Shown: positions 1-10,865, counted from the stretch's first letter. The stretch is 64,000 nucleotides of DNA from a bacterium (GCA_030688365.1 JAUYIE010000003.1:53329-117328), one strand, 5' to 3'. Made by a program: numbers and translations. Notes: generated by a model not told the origin, from the letters alone.

Positions 1-3000
1 TTTGATTTAGGATCATTCCCTTCCACTGTATTCATTAGAGAAAGTGAGAGTGTTTTTGAAAGATTCACTGAATAATTTTTAGGAACATATTGCGTTTCCG
101 GGATACCAACATCAGTACGGAGTTTTTGATGTGGTTGAACAAGATCGTTATTGCAAAGTGGCAATGTCGCAGTTACTTTCGTTTTGTCAGTCGTACAATT
201 GGTCGCTACCGGTGTCTTAAAAAGATCAGGCACGTCAATGTAGAGCATCTCACTCTTACTAACTCTTTGTTCCGTAACATTTTTTACAACGATATAATAC
301 TGTATACCACTCACGGTGTTGGTGCCTGTCGCATTAGATGCTGAAGGAATCGTTATCTGAAAATTTTGATCACAATTCATTTCTTCCTTAAACTTATAAT
401 CAAAACTTTCAAATTTTTGATTAAATTTCCCTTCCGGGATACCGTGCCAAATACCGTCACCCAGGTAATTATACACCACCCGTAAGGTATATTTACCTGC
501 TTTATCAGCACATAATGAAGGAGAACTCTTCTGTCCATCAATAATGATACCAATCGGAGTATGGGCATCATAAATAGGTGACATACCATCTCTCAAATGG
601 TTTTCCTCATCAACACGATCTTCATTGAGATTTTTACTTAAATTGGTATACCACACTTTTGCAAAGAAAGTATCTTGCACTGGAGAGTCATCACGCGAAA
701 ATTCCGGCGCAATAGTTGGTGTAGCTGTTGGTGTTTCTGTTGGTGTCTCATCTTCAGCGGACAAATCAAGAGTAACTTTGACAGTCTTGTATGTTTCACC
801 ACCCCATACTCCTTCCAGAGGACCCACAGCATAGACATTGACATAGCCCACGACATCTCTATTAATAAATCCCAAAATATCCGATCGTATCCCTATCTTC
901 AGAGAGTCACCATCTTTTCCACTATCTTGTGATAATACAATCCAATCACTCACAAAACCGGCCCCCACAGATATTTTACCCGTCCGCGCTGTATCAACGA
1001 CCGCTCGCCATTGAAGTTGCTCCGGATGATTTTGTTGTGTTGGATGATCTGTTGTACTAGACACTTTCACACTGCGTGTTTCATTGGCAAGTGCCTGATT
1101 ATAATTAAATGTTACATTCTCCGTTGAAACAGAAAGCGCGGGTTTTATCACCTGGTACTCCTTACCTGATACAGCCGCGATGCGATACGTAGGCAATCTC
1201 TCCGACAAATTTTGTGCAATATGTTCAAAGACGCGTGCGGTATTTGAAAATGCCAGCTTAAGTGAATTCATAATGGAATCCACAAAGACAAATGTCTTAT
1301 GTATACCGCTATCTGCTGTGTATCCCTCTACAAGTAATGTAAACGGCTTACTTATCGGCTTTGTCCCTCCTTCAAAAGTACAATATACATAAGGGTGCTG
1401 ATATGCAGGTATCAGATGATCATTTACAGAGTTTGATTGTGTTCTTTCTTTCACTGCTTTTACCTTAAATTCAATATAGTTTTGAGAATTCGCCTTAGCG
1501 ACATATGTCTTATCCGCCTCATACTGTGAATATGAGCGACTGGTATCCAAAACCCCAAAAGTATCTAAATGTTCATACTGCTTCACCAAATAGTCCTCAT
1601 CAGGATTTGTTGTAGTATCATCCAAGCCACATGTCACACTCGTCCCCGAAGGTACATTGGTAACACGCACCAGCTGTGCAGCACCTTCTTTTGTAGCAAC
1701 CAACGTATTATCGCCATTTTCAGTGAGTTGGCCGGTCCTCCCGCCAAATAAAATCTTTGCTTGTGAAGATATCGTTTGACCCCCTGATGTATATGGTTCA
1801 TCTACTAATTCAAACTCCGCATTTACTGCCGGCATAGCCACACCGTTAAGTTTACAAGTAATCACAGCTGATCCTATACGTGCTTGCGCACCACTCTTTG
1901 CACTCGCATATAATGGCATACCGTTTTCTTTTATATCAGCACTAAAGGCAAGCTGACTCAATATAGTAGTAGGTACACCTCCCGTATCGCATCTAAGCTT
2001 ATATGCTTCTAATTCAGTATTATTAAATAATACGTCATGTTCACCACCTTTATATACAAGTACTTGCCCCCATGTACCGTAGGCGAGCGTCCCAGAAAGA
2101 TATGTCGGTACATGTACGGGAGATGTCCTGGTGGTCGCATCAACAACTTTTATATGCGCACCCTGGGCAATCAAATCATCGGCATTGATTGCATTACTAA
2201 TATCAAATGCAGTGTCGCGTAGTTGCATGGTTGGCCAGTTTATATCCTTGAAACGGAATATAGAGGTGTCTCGTGTTTTCACACCATACCCAGTGATGAC
2301 GTCTGTTGAAGCGGGAACATACGGGGTCATACCTTGTGCACCACCCTTGCTTTGGACACAGTAATACAACGGTTTAGGACCTTGATATGCCGGTAATGCA
2401 TTTTGTCCTTCCAGCACATTCACTTGACCTTGAATATACGAGACGGGATACCAGTTGAGGCAGTATCCTTGATATCCGGCATCGTGCACATTATTTATTT
2501 TACTCTGGAACAGACTGTTATTCTTTGGATACGATTCTAAACAATACCCATACAATCCATTTTGACGATCAAGATTTTTATCTTGATAATAACATGCATC
2601 TACCGGAATGGCTTTGGATGACACTGCTTCTCCGGACGCATTATATCCCTGCAAAACATTCCATGACCGTTGTGTCGCATCTGGCGCGTCCTTTTGTGGA
2701 TACAAACGACATGAATTTCTAATCCAATCATCATTGTTCCACCCAGTGATCAAGCTGTTCACTAGACGTCCTCCTTGATCTTTGGAAGCGTCTGCTTCAG
2801 ATTTCTCATCCCATGCAAACGTACTATCATGTCCACCGGTTACAGTAAACGAGTCATTACCAGAAAGCGCGGGGAAAACAAAATTGGGTCGAGCAATACC
2901 CGAAAGAGTTCGTGCGACAGCCACACCTCCTCTAGAATACTCACCAAGTAAGGCCGAATCGCGAACATACGGCGGGTTATAAAATTCCGCACATGGTTCA

Positions 3001-6000
3001 TCAGTGCTTCCCCATTCATCACAAGGACGACGTTCAAGACATATTTCTTGTGATTTAGTGGAATCTTTCAGATCAGGAACAACAATAGACGAAGTACATG
3101 CAAGCCACACCTTACACTGACGATTCAAACCTACCTGATACAACGCGTTCGCGTCCTGTGCTGATCCTCCTGCGAGGAGGTTGATACCACCTTCTGGATC
3201 TTTGGTTGGATCGTTGTAAATATCATGGGATGTATACACATCTTTCCCTTTTTCTGCCAAAGGATCATGAAAGAGTAAACATCCCACCGCAGGGTTCACT
3301 TTAGAGCAGGTGTCACCTCCGATTTTGTTTGGCGCTGTTTTTATATAATATGCAGATTGACATGCGCTTTTTCCTCCACCTCCTTGACCGTAGTTATCAC
3401 GCAATGATCCATCGTTCTGACATTCAGGATCAATAATGGCGCGACAATTATTTTCTGATTGCGGACAAAGCGCGGTCATGCCACTTTGGACAACAGGGAT
3501 ATCTCTAGCTGGCGTTTGATTACAATCAACGATACCCTCACTCTCGTCTTCAAGGATCCAACCCGGATTACGCCCACTGTCACCTTTGGACCATTTGCAC
3601 AATTTAGTGCCTGGATCTTTAAAGTAATATAATGATTTAGTAGCAGGATCTTGATATTCACTACATCCTACTTCTGTTGATTGACACTGTGCTGCCTTTG
3701 TATCCTCATGACTTGGATCAAACTTATAATATACTGTTTTCCACTTCTCCTTAGCTTCGCCGATTTCAACACCTGTCTCTTGTACCTTTCCATTAGAATC
3801 TAAAGATGGAATACCAAATGCAGTACACGATTGCGCATTTTTACTACACCGCTTGTCGAGATCAGGTACAAAATATTGCGTATATGCCGTTCCATTAGCG
3901 GGATGTACGGTAAACTTGTCACATCCGACGAATTCCATTTTGCAAGATTCATCCAATGTCGTGAACGCCACCGGCTTTCCTTTTGTATCGCTATACAACC
4001 TACATCCAAGCTGTGCTCCCAGCCGTGTTTTATCAATCGCGGCAGTACACGATGATGGCACGTTGAGTTTTGTGTCAATAGCATATACAACATCTTGCAC
4101 TTCACTCACAATCACATCATCAATGAAAAACTCGCCACTATCATGCGTGATATGCAAAACAGCCACAAAAGAATCAGCAGTCGTGTGTATGTTTGGCAAT
4201 GCAAATCTTACCCGCTCCCAATCATCGTCTTGGGTATTCAAGAGAAACTCGCCTAACCCATATGAGCCAGAGAGCTCTGGCGAGGATAGTGATGCGGATA
4301 CTGTCGCATTGGACGCGCCTTTTACATAAAAAGTTACGATATAACCATACCCGTTATGCAACATTACATTACCATGAGATATTTCAATGTCGTCACTTGT
4401 TTTCTTCTCAACACGCAGACTGTCACTGTCAGCGACCAGACCACTACTTGATGGCGAAAGTTTACCTGTACTACTCTGCCAACCACCTATCGTACCGTCT
4501 TCAAAGGTAGATATCAGTCCGGTCGCGATATTACCTGAACGCGTCCCCTCAAAACGACGACATCCTATTGCACTCGGAGAACACGAAATGCTGTGCGATG
4601 GAGATATCACATATTCCGCGCCTCCCGTTGTACGTCTCATTTCACTACAATCATCTGTCTGATATACGATTAACGCGGGATCTCTATAAAACGCGTATCC
4701 ATCACGATTGATATATTCACGGCAAGAAAAAGTATTGGTAAGCGGATTGTCCCGCTGCTCGGAAAATGTTGATTGATCACACTCGCAGTCAGACGCCCTG
4801 TCCGGATCCTTTGGATCTGGCGCACACACAGGCGCATCATTTGCATCTGTCTTTAGATTGACGACAGACAACTTAAATCCACTCGTATCTGATCCATACC
4901 ATGAATAGAATGGCGTTGGCTCTGCCGGAGTTTTTTCACATGCTTGGACGGTGCTGAAATACTGTTTCGTTTCATTGGACAGGTTGGTAAACTCTGCGCA
5001 TCCATCCGCTTGTGCAGAACATTGTCGTGCTTTTTCAGGAATAAAAGCCACTGAATGCTCGCTACTATCAAATTGATTGGCGATTTTTGTATATACTTGA
5101 AGACCCGCACATGATGATTCACACTCTTGCGGATTTTTACCGGCTCGGTCTTCTCCCCCATCGTCAGAACTATAATATTCGCATCCTTGATAGTCTTCTG
5201 TACATTGTGTGACAAATTGTTTACATGCTGTTGAGTCAAATCCGTCTTGTTCAAAACCGCATTGGAGGGTGACTGGCGCAATTTTGTAATAATCATCTTT
5301 ATTGCTCCTATCATTGGTAACCAATTGACATCCTTCATCTGACTGATCACACTCTAACGCACCGACTTTTGAATTGAAATATTCTTTCTCGTCAGTATCA
5401 GGAAGATTTGGTTTATATACCCACGGATGGACAGAATCTGTGCTGCGTGTATTGCTATATACCTGACATCCCTTATTTTCATTGGTACAGATGGATCCCC
5501 CCGAATTACTAAACGCAGGAATAGTAGAAGTAAGCGCGGTTAGTGTAGTACCTTTGTTTGTATTAACAAATGATCTACACGAATCAAATTGTTTGTCACA
5601 GTTTTCTGCATCAAACTGCCAACTTGGTTGCTCTTGGATACAATATCCATATCGGCCTTGCACACAATTTCCATTCCCATCACTTTGTAGACATGTTTGT
5701 TCATCAACACATGTGTCTTGACGACTCATTTGCGGAACTCTGACATCATATTGGTTATTATTGCCACTCTGAAAATCACTACCACAATCAATAACACCGT
5801 CTCCATTTGTATCAAATATACACTCAACATCGTTGTCAGTTAAAGCGTTTTCCGGACCATATCCCTCTAACGCGCATCGTGTTGGAGGCAACTGTAAAAT
5901 CCATGTATCATCCACTAACCCAAAAAAAGGAGAATCTTCGTCATTAAATCCATCAATCATATCACCCAGCGTACAGCTTTTTGCCTTGGTTCCATTATCA

Positions 6001-7709
6001 CAAACCGTCGGATATTTTTTGATATACAACGCTGCGTATTCCCACGTAACAGGAATGATACGGTATTTTCGCAGGACTACGAGAGAATCATACGGAAGAT
6101 TCTCCTTTGGGCTGGGTTGAGCTGAGTTACTTTGAAAACCAAACAAATCTGACGTATGCAAGTATCCTTTGCGTATAGCACTTCGGACAGTCATACCGGT
6201 CTGTAATGCCGTTGCCATACCATCACTCATGACGCGCGCGTCCGGATTACCTATTGTCGGTTCTGCCGACAGACGACTCATCAAGTCAATGTTGTCACGT
6301 TGGCGAGACCGTACTGTTGGAACAAATTTTACTTTCTTGTTTCGCGCCGCGGTAACACCAACATATTGAAAAGTATCAACGCTATAGATACCACTTGCCT
6401 GCGTCTCCACCAAACCACTCTTAAACCAATCAGTTGCTTTAGAAAGTAATGATTTTTTAAACGAGTCCATGACCACTGATCCCAAGTCTACCATTAAATT
6501 ACCTGTCAACTGCGATGGCTTTGCTGATTCATCAATGGCTTTTGCTGCCAAATATCCTGCGATACTACCGGGAGTTTTGATACTTCCACTTACCGTCTCA
6601 ACCACATTTTTAAACGGAGTTTCTTCTTGTCGTTTTTTCCACGCAACATCCTCTCCTGTATTAATCGCATCTAGGTATGCCAACTGTGCATTGAACATAA
6701 TCCCCAACTGGGTAGAATTTGGATCAAATAAATCACCTAAAGCCCGCCAACCCTTTCCACCAAAATCGGATGCGCTTGTACCTGTCTTTTGTATAAGATC
6801 TCCCCAGTTTGTCACTGCCTCTGTTAAGGAACATACGGGTTTGCGGACCGCAGAAGAAGAAACATCAGGAAATAATGTCAAACCTATTTTAAGTGTCAAT
6901 TCAGGGGATGGTGAACAAATCACCTTATCCAAAAATTGTTTTGCTTCACTACTAATAGCACCATTTCCACCTGGTCCAAGTTCTTTCTGGTGTGTTTGAA
7001 GTGCATCTAAATATGATTGAGCGTCCTTGGCAACCTTGTCATGCTTTTCGTCAATCGCCGCGCATTTGTTGAGTGACGCTTTATATCTGGTATCACACTG
7101 GTCATCCGGAATTGTCCCATAACATTCATACTGTTCATTGTCTGCGTCTTTGCGACATTGATCTGCTTGATATACAAGCTCTTTTAGATCTTCCTTCATG
7201 CGGTCGGCAGTAGAATCATGTTCATATTGTGTAATAAATCCATCCACGATCCCTTCCACCAATATTCCCCCCGCGCCACTTGCCGCGTCAATAAGTGATT
7301 GACCCAGTTCCTGAATATTAAAAAGAGGTTGCTGACCTTTGAGCCCTTGTCCGATCCAGTCAAATGTTTGATCAAAAAGCTGGGAGGTAAATGATCGTGC
7401 AAAATAAATCACCGATTGGTAGGTAGCGGCCTCTAACGCTTTTTTAAGCGTATCCCATACCCACTGTAAATCGTCAGGTGTACTTGAAGTCACATTCACA
7501 GGAGCTGACGTACTCTTGCCAACAAGACTTATAGTTTTGTTCACCCCAGTCTTTATTAACTCAAATGACTCTCCAGACGGTATAAAATCCAAACCCGAAG
7601 CCTCCGCACGTGGAACATCAGTTCTCATTGAAATAAATAAAACTCCCACAATCACGATGCCCGTAATCATTCCCCTCAATAGTCGCTTCATGGAAGTAAA
7701 ATCTTTCAT
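1..7709 (-). CDS. Giant secreted cysteine-rich surface protein (3' end outside window)
   Basis: A single frame stays open from an ATG at 7709 to the left edge, so at least 2569 residues are encoded and the C-terminus lies outside. The N-terminus (basic, then hydrophobic at about residues 13-28, then an AEA-SG-like site near 37) looks like a Sec signal. Residues ~640-1780 hold many cysteines in a recurring C-x(5-6)-[GS]-C pattern, for example CSAQADGC, CQSTEVGC and CDQSDEGC. Residues ~1066-1200 look like a CBM4/9-type jelly roll (FEDGTIGGW at the start, FFIDDVIV at the end). Residues ~2190-2315 resemble a BACON/Ig-like sandwich, followed by a Pro/Thr linker (TPTETPTATPT). The start lies 2 bases past the stop of the upstream gene; a second in-frame ATG at 7691 is possible. 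Function is unknown; adhesion or sugar binding at the cell surface is inferred. Confidence 0.85.
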   Translation of the reverse strand, partial: MKDFTSMKRLLRGMITGIVIVGVLFISMRTDVPRAEASGLDFIPSGESFELIKTGVNKTISLVGKSTSAPVNVTSSTPDDLQWVWDTLKKALEAATYQSVIYFARSFTSQLFDQTFDWIGQGLKGQQPLFNIQELGQSLIDAASGAGGILVEGIVDGFITQYEHDSTADRMKEDLKELVYQADQCRKDADNEQYECYGTIPDDQCDTRYKASLNKCAAIDEKHDKVAKDAQSYLDALQTHQKELGPGGNGAISSEAKQFLDKVICSPSPELTLKIGLTLFPDVSSSAVRKPVCSLTEAVTNWGDLIQKTGTSASDFGGKGWRALGDLFDPNSTQLGIMFNAQLAYLDAINTGEDVAWKKRQEETPFKNVVETVSGSIKTPGSIAGYLAAKAIDESAKPSQLTGNLMVDLGSVVMDSFKKSLLSKATDWFKSGLVETQASGIYSVDTFQYVGVTAARNKKVKFVPTVRSRQRDNIDLMSRLSAEPTIGNPDARVMSDGMATALQTGMTVRSAIRKGYLHTSDLFGFQSNSAQPSPKENLPYDSLVVLRKYRIIPVTWEYAALYIKKYPTVCDNGTKAKSCTLGDMIDGFNDEDSPFFGLVDDTWILQLPPTRCALEGYGPENALTDNDVECIFDTNGDGVIDCGSDFQSGNNNQYDVRVPQMSRQDTCVDEQTCLQSDGNGNCVQGRYGYCIQEQPSWQFDAENCDKQFDSCRSFVNTNKGTTLTALTSTIPAFSNSGGSICTNENKGCQVYSNTRSTDSVHPWVYKPNLPDTDEKEYFNSKVGALECDQSDEGCQLVTNDRSNKDDYYKIAPVTLQCGFEQDGFDSTACKQFVTQCTEDYQGCEYYSSDDGGEDRAGKNPQECESSCAGLQVYTKIANQFDSSEHSVAFIPEKARQCSAQADGCAEFTNLSNETKQYFSTVQACEKTPAEPTPFYSWYGSDTSGFKLSVVNLKTDANDAPVCAPDPKDPDRASDCECDQSTFSEQRDNPLTNTFSCREYINRDGYAFYRDPALIVYQTDDCSEMRRTTGGAEYVISPSHSISCSPSAIGCRRFEGTRSGNIATGLISTFEDGTIGGWQSSTGKLSPSSSGLVADSDSLRVEKKTSDDIEISHGNVMLHNGYGYIVTFYVKGASNATVSASLSSPELSGSYGLGEFLLNTQDDDWERVRFALPNIHTTADSFVAVLHITHDSGEFFIDDVIVSEVQDVVYAIDTKLNVPSSCTAAIDKTRLGAQLGCRLYSDTKGKPVAFTTLDESCKMEFVGCDKFTVHPANGTAYTQYFVPDLDKRCSKNAQSCTAFGIPSLDSNGKVQETGVEIGEAKEKWKTVYYKFDPSHEDTKAAQCQSTEVGCSEYQDPATKSLYYFKDPGTKLCKWSKGDSGRNPGWILEDESEGIVDCNQTPARDIPVVQSGMTALCPQSENNCRAIIDPECQNDGSLRDNYGQGGGGKSACQSAYYIKTAPNKIGGDTCSKVNPAVGCLLFHDPLAEKGKDVYTSHDIYNDPTKDPEGGINLLAGGSAQDANALYQVGLNRQCKVWLACTSSIVVPDLKDSTKSQEICLERRPCDEWGSTDEPCAEFYNPPYVRDSALLGEYSRGGVAVARTLSGIARPNFVFPALSGNDSFTVTGGHDSTFAWDEKSEADASKDQGGRLVNSLITGWNNDDWIRNSCRLYPQKDAPDATQRSWNVLQGYNASGEAVSSKAIPVDACYYQDKNLDRQNGLYGYCLESYPKNNSLFQSKINNVHDAGYQGYCLNWYPVSYIQGQVNVLEGQNALPAYQGPKPLYYCVQSKGGAQGMTPYVPASTDVITGYGVKTRDTSIFRFKDINWPTMQLRDTAFDISNAINADDLIAQGAHIKVVDATTRTSPVHVPTYLSGTLAYGTWGQVLVYKGGEHDVLFNNTELEAYKLRCDTGGVPTTILSQLAFSADIKENGMPLYASAKSGAQARIGSAVITCKLNGVAMPAVNAEFELVDEPYTSGGQTISSQAKILFGGRTGQLTENGDNTLVATKEGAAQLVRVTNVPSGTSVTCGLDDTTTNPDEDYLVKQYEHLDTFGVLDTSRSYSQYEADKTYVAKANSQNYIEFKVKAVKERTQSNSVNDHLIPAYQHPYVYCTFEGGTKPISKPFTLLVEGYTADSGIHKTFVFVDSIMNSLKLAFSNTARVFEHIAQNLSERLPTYRIAAVSGKEYQVIKPALSVSTENVTFNYNQALANETRSVKVSSTTDHPTQQNHPEQLQWRAVVDTARTGKISVGAGFVSDWIVLSQDSGKDGDSLKIGIRSDILGFINRDVVGYVNVYAVGPLEGVWGGETYKTVKVTLDLSAEDETPTETPTATPTIAPEFSRDDSPVQDTFFAKVWYTNLSKNLNEDRVDEENHLRDGMSPIYDAHTPIGIIIDGQKSSPSLCADKAGKYTLRVVYNYLGDGIWHGIPEGKFNQKFESFDYKFKEEMNCDQNFQITIPSASNATGTNTVSGIQYYIVVKNVTEQRVSKSEMLYIDVPDLFKTPVATNCTTDKTKVTATLPLCNNDLVQPHQKLRTDVGIPETQYVPKNYSVNLSKTLSLSLMNTVEGNDPKS

Positions 7710-7711
7710 AT

Positions 7712-8587
7712 CTATTGATTACTACTATTGGCCACCGCCTTTAAAAATAAATCCTTAAGTGTCGCGTCATCAATCAATGAAAGTTGTGCTTCCGGAATCA
7801 ATCCTGAAGCACGCACGAGATCACGAATCTGTGCCGGTGTATATTGCGAGTAGTCTGTATTGATAGTTGACGATGCTTTTGTATCAGTTCCAGATATCTC
7901 ACTCATCCCGACCGCACCATTCCCAGAGGATGGTATGTTGGCAAGAGGTGCAGGAGACACTGGTGACGATTTTGTATTCGCAATAGTTTCTTTGTATGTC
8001 TGTAACAAAGTAGCATCATCAAATTGTGCAATCTCCTGATCTGTCATACCTTGTTCTCGAAGCATAGATCGCAGTTCATTAGGAGTTGGATCAACGCTGG
8101 CCGATAACAATGCCTGGTCAGTAGCCGTAACCCCCACATTGCTGACAACACCAGGTAGCTCTCCCGCCAATCCCCCTTCAGTTTTTGTTGTAAGATCTTG
8201 TCTGAAACAATTTTGTCCGTCGGGACAATTTGGATCGTGATTGGTAGCGATCTCTGTTTTGTCATCAAACCCATCACTGTCCGTATCTTTCAAATATGGA
8301 CTTGTTTGATAGACATACAATTCGTCAAAATCACTAATAGTATCTTCATCAGAATCTTGAGATTTCAGACTCTCCATCCGCATCGCTGTTTGCATCTGTT
8401 CAGTCATATCAACCTGCGCCACTGCAGACACAGTCTGATCAGGAGCAAATGGACTGTGAACACTTCGTACAAGACTCAACGATCCAACTGCAACACCTAT
8501 AACCGACAAAAAAATAATAATCCCCATGACCACATTTTTTGGTGGAGTTGGTGTTTGTGTTTGTGTGTTTATTTCATCTTCATTCAT
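7712..8587 (-). CDS. Single-pass membrane protein with thrombospondin-type-3/EF-hand-like calcium repeats
   Basis: This 291-residue protein has a Thr/Pro-rich cytoplasmic start, one membrane helix at about residues 20-42, and an extracytoplasmic remainder. Residues ~79-115 carry Asp-rich DSDEDTISDFDEL and DTDSDGFDDKTEI motifs, the signature of thrombospondin type 3 calcium repeats. Two later segments of similar sequence (around ELRSMLREQG and QIRDLVRASG, each followed by a DDATL motif) look like an internal repeat. It lies immediately upstream of the giant Cys-rich gene with a 2-base gap, so the two are probably co-transcribed and may act together at the surface. No catalytic motif is visible, and the role is unknown. 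Confidence 0.8.
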   Translation of the reverse strand: MNEDEINTQTQTPTPPKNVVMGIIIFLSVIGVAVGSLSLVRSVHSPFAPDQTVSAVAQVDMTEQMQTAMRMESLKSQDSDEDTISDFDELYVYQTSPYLKDTDSDGFDDKTEIATNHDPNCPDGQNCFRQDLTTKTEGGLAGELPGVVSNVGVTATDQALLSASVDPTPNELRSMLREQGMTDQEIAQFDDATLLQTYKETIANTKSSPVSPAPLANIPSSGNGAVGMSEISGTDTKASSTINTDYSQYTPAQIRDLVRASGLIPEAQLSLIDDATLKDLFLKAVANSSNQ

Positions 8588-8607
8588 ATACCTTACTGTA
8601 CCCAGTA

Positions 8608-8613
8608 ATTATA
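8608..8613 (-). promoter_or_regulatory. Candidate -10 element for the surface-protein operon
   Basis: A perfect TATAAT on the minus strand ends 20 bases before the ATG at 8587. No good -35 is seen at 16-18 bases. It is the best promoter candidate in the 198-base gap between rsmA and the calcium-repeat gene; the rest of the gap is AT-rich with no other recognisable element. Confidence 0.4.
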
Positions 8614-8785
8614 CCGTCTTTGAGGTTAATTTTATAGTCCTATGGCAAACAAAATCTGCACCAATGATTATCAAGCACGTATCCAATCACAATTCTTATA
8701 ACCAAAAGAAAAAAAATAATTATATGTGAATTTTTTCTTAAATAAAAAAATAAGCTAATTTTGCTCATCCACAGTTATCCAGTGT

Positions 8786-9577
8786 TTAATCCAAAAGTTG
8801 GTGTGTAAGCTCAATCCATTGTTGAACAGATAAATCTTGAGCTCGAGCCGTTGACTGCACACCACACCTCTCCATTGCGTCAATAATATCCTGTCTCAAA
8901 AGAGATGTACCTTCAGCAATATTTGATACGAGTAGTTTACGTTTTTTTGCAAAACCACAGCGAGCCAACGAAAGGATTTTTTCAGGATCGTACGTTTGCA
9001 CATTGGTTTTAACTGGCGACAGCTGCACAACTGCACTTTGTATATTTGGACGAGGGCGGAAGGATGCAGATGAAACATCAAAACACTTTTTTACTTTAGC
9101 ATATAACTGTACAGACAAAGATAATAAACTCATCTCTCCGGGACCGGATACGAGGCGTTGTGCAACTTCCTTTTGAACCATAAGTACCGCGCGAGATGTG
9201 TGAGGTGTTACTTGTAATATCATTTTAATCAATATGGATGTAATATTGTATGGAATATTTGCAACAACAAGATACTGGTTGGTCCCTAATTCATTCACAA
9301 TGACCGGATAACACTTCAACGCATCTCCATAAACGATAGATATCGCTGGATTTGCAACGCTCAACTCGTTTAATGTCTGAATCAAATCTTTATCCAGTTC
9401 AATAGCTATAACCCTTTTTGCCTTCTGTGCGAGTAATGAAGTCATCGCTCCTTGTCCTGGACCTATCTCAATTACCACTTCATCAGGTTTAATGTCAGCT
9501 TGATTTACAATCTTTTTGACGATATTTTTATCAATGAGAAAGTTTTGCCCAAATCTGCGTTGTGCAATATGACTCAT
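8786..9577 (-). CDS. rsmA: 16S rRNA (adenine1518/1519-N6)-dimethyltransferase
   Basis: RsmA (KsgA) dimethylates two adjacent adenines in helix 45 of 16S rRNA during small-subunit maturation, using S-adenosylmethionine. The 263-residue protein shows the family start QRRFGQNFL (6-14), the SAM-binding motif EIGPGQGAMT (37-46) and the catalytic NIPY (107-110). Its length is normal for the family. The ATG at 9577 overlaps the stop of the upstream MFS gene by 4 bases (ATGA), which suggests translational coupling. Its stop at 8786 is followed by an AT-rich gap without an evident terminator. Confidence 0.95.
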   Translation of the reverse strand: MSHIAQRRFGQNFLIDKNIVKKIVNQADIKPDEVVIEIGPGQGAMTSLLAQKAKRVIAIELDKDLIQTLNELSVANPAISIVYGDALKCYPVIVNELGTNQYLVVANIPYNITSILIKMILQVTPHTSRAVLMVQKEVAQRLVSGPGEMSLLSLSVQLYAKVKKCFDVSSASFRPRPNIQSAVVQLSPVKTNVQTYDPEKILSLARCGFAKKRKLLVSNIAEGTSLLRQDIIDAMERCGVQSTARAQDLSVQQWIELTHQLLD

Positions 9578-10794
9578 ACAGTATTTGGAGTAATTTTGAT
9601 ACCTCGGTGAATCAAGGATAGATACAGCAGTGAGAAGAGTCCTCCAAGCAAAAATACAAGATTCCAGTGTCCGCCTCCAAAATAAAACATTGCTGCAACG
9701 CTCATCGCCGCAAGAATCTTACCTATGGCTAAACCCATCTCAAAACGAATAACTGATTTGATAACATGTTTACTTTTTAATGCGTCCCTATACACCTCAA
9801 CAGTAATAGGTAGTTGTACTGGGTAACGTACCATTCGACTAAATGTATCACTAATCAATATCCATATCCCGGTCATAGAAAAAATACGAAGAACCCATGA
9901 TGATATATATAAATAGATTCCAGTTCTCATAATATGATTTTCATTCTTTCTGTCGGCAATCCTTCCTACGTACAAGAGAACCATACTGCTGATAACAGTA
10001 CTAGTAGCTACCAGTGTCCCCAGTCCCACTATGTTGGTTAAAACAACATATGCAAAAATCGGCCACGCAAATTGCCATACCAACTCTTCTCCATATCCAA
10101 TCAATCCGATTGTTTGACGTCTATGTTCCTTTGTAAATAATTCCCTATAACACTCCTTATATTCCAATCCAGACGGAACAAATACTTCTTTTGTAAGAAA
10201 TAATGGAACATTTGAAAGAAGTATCAATAATACAACTACAATAAATAACGCTTGAAAACCAAATAGAGCAATTACAAATCCACCAAATAAAGGTCCCAAA
10301 ATGACAACCAATGAGGCAATTACCTGCATGATCCCCAGTTCACGCCCCTCCTCGGCTGACTTACCAAAAAATACAAAGTCACCATGAAATGCCGGCCAGA
10401 AAAACATCTTTTGTAGCGCATACGCAATGACTGCTAAATAGAGAAATCCACTGGAGTGTGGGATCTCAAACAAGAAGATATAGTAAAGAACAAGAAAAAA
10501 TGATCCAAATACCATACCATGAGCAAAACCTTTTCGCTTTACAAATTTTCCACCCAACGGTATTAAAAAAAAGTACACTACGTACACTGCGCAATAAAAA
10601 AGCATAATGGCATACACCGGGTAACCCAAAGTATAGAGATATATAGGTTCAAATAAACTTACAGCCGCGAGAGCAAAGCTCTGAATCCATACACTCACAA
10701 ATAACTCCTTCATTTGAGGGGTAAGTTTATGCGGTAAAAAATGTCGTACAAAACGAGTACTTGCTACCAGTGCGGTATCAAAATGAAGATGCAT
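9574..10794 (-). CDS. Major facilitator superfamily transporter
   Basis: This is a polytopic membrane protein of about 406 residues with a dozen hydrophobic segments in two halves. It carries an MFS-like loop after the second helix (GGKFVKRKGFAHG) and an equivalent GRIADRKNE loop in the second half. The substrate cannot be read from the sequence. The open frame can also begin at a TTG at 10815; the ATG at 10794 is preferred because neither has a ribosome-binding site and ATG is the usual start here. It overlaps rsmA by 4 bases and is transcribed divergently from the phosphohexomutase gene across a gap of about 70 bases. Confidence 0.85.
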   Translation of the reverse strand: MHLHFDTALVASTRFVRHFLPHKLTPQMKELFVSVWIQSFALAAVSLFEPIYLYTLGYPVYAIMLFYCAVYVVYFFLIPLGGKFVKRKGFAHGMVFGSFFLVLYYIFLFEIPHSSGFLYLAVIAYALQKMFFWPAFHGDFVFFGKSAEEGRELGIMQVIASLVVILGPLFGGFVIALFGFQALFIVVVLLILLSNVPLFLTKEVFVPSGLEYKECYRELFTKEHRRQTIGLIGYGEELVWQFAWPIFAYVVLTNIVGLGTLVATSTVISSMVLLYVGRIADRKNENHIMRTGIYLYISSWVLRIFSMTGIWILISDTFSRMVRYPVQLPITVEVYRDALKSKHVIKSVIRFEMGLAIGKILAAMSVAAMFYFGGGHWNLVFLLGGLFSLLYLSLIHRGIKITPNTV

Positions 10795-10865
10795 GAAGAT
10801 TGTATTTAGTCGCAAAGCATGATAATCTAATGCGTATTATAAGTATACCATGATTCACACTCTAT

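Noticed and set aside
1..7700. Many short open frames on both strands in the first 7.7 kb (for example 3853-4329 plus, 6469-6999 plus, 4853-5350 minus)
   Set aside because: They are shadows of the giant minus-strand frame, which is open throughout and shows consistent domain-like sequence; the shorter frames have no family-like sequence.
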